From: Streptomyces alfalfae | Lineage (GTDB): Bacteria; Actinomycetota; Actinomycetes; Streptomycetales; Streptomycetaceae | Direction of reading: 5' to 3' | Assembly: GCF_004127445.1 (NCBI RefSeq) | Contig: NZ_QEXM01000045.1 | Span: 1 to 64,000, forward strand | DNA: 64,000 nt | Shown: in pieces, positions 62,689 to 64,000 of the stretch | How positions within the stretch are numbered: position 1 is the first letter of the stretch | Layout: each line of letters begins with the position of its first letter | The notes under the pieces: generated by a model | The model's input: only the letters and a program-made list of their open reading frames with translations | Databases searched by the model: none | What the model was told of the DNA's origin: nothing | Position numbers and translations under genes: made by a program

Positions 62689-63699
62689 TCAGCGGGCGCT
62701 GCCGAGCTCTTCGAGGAACCCCTGGCGGCCGGCGGCCAGCGCGAACTCGGCGTCGTAGCGCCCGGATGAGCGGTGCCAGTCGTACGAGCCGCGGATGACG
62801 GGGCGCACCGCGTCCAGGCGGTAGCGTTCGACGGCCTCGCGCTCGTCGGCGGTGAGGGAGAAGGCGTCGCAGACCTTGGGCAGGATGCTCTCCAGGAGCA
62901 GGAACTCCTCCAGGCGTACGCCGACCTCGTCCTGCATGTGCGCGATGCTGCGGCTCCTGGTCCAGCCGTGCTCGCGCATCAGGATGAACACCATGTTGTT
63001 CAGCTCGCCGCGCGCCTCCTCCTTCTCCAGGGAGGCGATGTCGTTGAGCATGAGGTTGACGTCGACGGCGATCCGCAGCATCGCCGACATGACGGCCCCG
63101 TCGAAGACGCGGTGCGGCACCTCGAAGTGCCCGGTGGCCTCGGCGAGGTCGATGGTGGGCTGCACGCCTATCGTGTGGCGGCGCATGGCGAGGTACTCCC
63201 GGGCGGAACCGCAGGGCGTCTCGTCGAGGCGGCCGTGCGCCTCGTCGACGTAGCCCTGGAAGTAGTGGCGCCAGTGCTGGGCGCTGCGGGTGCACCACTC
63301 CTTCGACATCCCCTGGCAGGTGCGCCGCCAGACGTCGGCGAAGCCGTGCGCGATGAGGGGCGCGGAGGCGGGCAGCGGTCCGTCGAGCGCGGCGGCGACG
63401 GCGTCGGTGAGCTGCCTCGCCTGCTCGGGGTCCTCGCCGCGCGGACCGTCGAAGAGGTCGTCGAAGAGGAAGAACCAGGACATCAGGTCGACGCCGAGGT
63501 CGAGGTCGGCGCCGGTGGTGGAGGGGTAGAAGCGGGAGGCGAGGTCGGCGTAGCCGCCCTTGCGGTGGCGTTCGGCGGCGGCCTCGCTGCTGATGAGGCC
63601 GAAGGAGCGGGGCCACTCGATGTGTGCGGCCTCGGCCCGCGCGTGGTCGGGGCTGCGGCGGCCGGGCAGGGGGATGGAGAAGTCGACGTCCTGGGGCAT
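62689..63699 (-). CDS. ptlA: Pentalenene synthase
   Basis: A 336-residue class I terpene cyclase that turns farnesyl diphosphate into pentalenene. Numbering coincides with the Streptomyces UC5319 enzyme: F76-F77, the aspartate-rich motif D80-D81-L82-F83-D84, the NSE-type metal motif N219/S223/E227 (NDIASLEKE) and H309 in SYDWHRSS. The opening MPQDVDFSIPLPGR and VDLMSWFFLFDDLFDGPRGE are near-identical to the known protein. The start ATG has GGAG 7 bp upstream. It sits between a polyprenyl synthase gene and a PtlI-like P450, as in the ptl/pen/pnt clusters. Confidence 0.95.
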   Translation of the reverse strand: MPQDVDFSIPLPGRRSPDHARAEAAHIEWPRSFGLISSEAAAERHRKGGYADLASRFYPSTTGADLDLGVDLMSWFFLFDDLFDGPRGEDPEQARQLTDAVAAALDGPLPASAPLIAHGFADVWRRTCQGMSKEWCTRSAQHWRHYFQGYVDEAHGRLDETPCGSAREYLAMRRHTIGVQPTIDLAEATGHFEVPHRVFDGAVMSAMLRIAVDVNLMLNDIASLEKEEARGELNNMVFILMREHGWTRSRSIAHMQDEVGVRLEEFLLLESILPKVCDAFSLTADEREAVERYRLDAVRPVIRGSYDWHRSSGRYDAEFALAAGRQGFLEELGSAR

Positions 63700-63861
63700 G
63701 GGGAGACTCCCTGGGCAGTGGAACAGGGCGCGAGCGGGCGCCCGAACGGGGGTGGGGGCACGCACCGGGGCGACGCTGCCCGCGGTGCGCGGCGTACGCG
63801 GACGTGGGGTGGGCGGAGGCGGTGCACGCGGGGACACGCGGCTACGGGGGCAGGTCCGGGC

Positions 63862-64000
63862 TCAGCCCTCGCGGTCGACGACGAAACGGCCGAGCGCGAG
63901 GAGTTCGTCCCGTGCTCCGGCGTCCAGGTCGACGCCGCGCAGCGCGGCCTCGGCCAGGGCCATGCGCCGGGCGGCCTCGGCCAGCGCCCAGTCACGGCCG
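63862..64000 (-). CDS. ptlB: Polyprenyl (farnesyl) diphosphate synthase, C-terminal end
   Basis: Only the last 45 or so codons lie in the window; the rest is beyond the right edge. The translation GRDWALAEAARRMALAEAAL followed by LLALGRFVVDREG and a stop is the usual helical end of bacterial FPP/GGPP synthases. Placement directly upstream of pentalenene synthase matches ptlB, which supplies farnesyl diphosphate. The active-site DDxxD motifs are outside the window, so the chain length made cannot be judged. Confidence 0.75.
   Translation of the reverse strand, partial: GRDWALAEAARRMALAEAALRGVDLDAGARDELLALGRFVVDREG

Overview
This window looks like a Streptomyces chromosome segment. GC is very high with third-position bias, several genes start with GTG or TTG, a WhiJ-type regulator set with a DUF397 protein is present, and the order ngcEFG-like transporter / aconitase / HTH-MurA fits what I recall of Streptomyces core-chromosome gene order. 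I saw no rRNA, tRNA, CRISPR array or insertion sequence.

Layout. 0.1-5 kb (minus): a sugar ABC importer with NgcE-, NgcF- and NgcG-like parts plus a second binding protein. Both binding-protein genes are preceded by sites close to the DasR operator (dre), so N-acetylglucosamine or chito-oligosaccharides are the likely substrates. 5.2-5.8 kb: an eroded YdeI/OmdA-family gene. 6-10 kb: a secreted GH92 alpha-mannosidase behind a LacI-type operator. 10-14 kb: a WhiJ-like set (HATPase, XRE/DUF5753, DUF397), then a 'YLYVS' protein and a HEAT-repeat protein. 14-19 kb: an MFS exporter, a VOC protein and aconitase. 19.2-20.3 kb: non-coding, minisatellite-rich DNA between two similar palindromic promoter elements. 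20.3-21.8 kb: a MurA-type enzyme with an N-terminal HTH. 21.9-25.1 kb: a translationally coupled operon of a DUF262 protein, an OLD/DUF3696-type ATPase and an unknown protein; this is the best candidate here for an undescribed, defence-like system.

25.4-33 kb: RidA, then an aryl-CoA catabolic island (acyl-CoA dehydrogenase, aminobenzoate/benzoate-CoA ligase, PaaX regulator, bifunctional 2-aminobenzoyl-CoA (salicylyl-CoA) hydroxylase/reductase, enoyl-CoA hydratase) with a repeated operator-like motif. 33-36 kb: an HATPase, ornithine carbamoyltransferase and arginine deiminase. 36.2-40.3 kb: the bacterial RNA repair pair Pnkp-Hen1. 40.8-48 kb: small genes including an F420-type luciferase-like oxidoreductase, a MazG-like hydrolase coupled to an ATPase that carries an octapeptide minisatellite, an AraC-VOC pair, a SepF-like protein and a TsaD paralogue.

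48-59.3 kb: aerobic-type corrin ring synthesis (cobL, cobM, cbiD, cobK, cobIJ, cobH, cobG), with a cobalamin riboswitch in front of cobN. 59.3-61.2 kb: an M20 amidohydrolase and a MarR regulator. 61.3-64 kb (minus): a pentalenene pathway (polyprenyl synthase end, pentalenene synthase, CYP183-like P450) that runs off the right edge. Starts were chosen from ribosome-binding sites and family N-termini. Family names come from motif recognition, not from a search.
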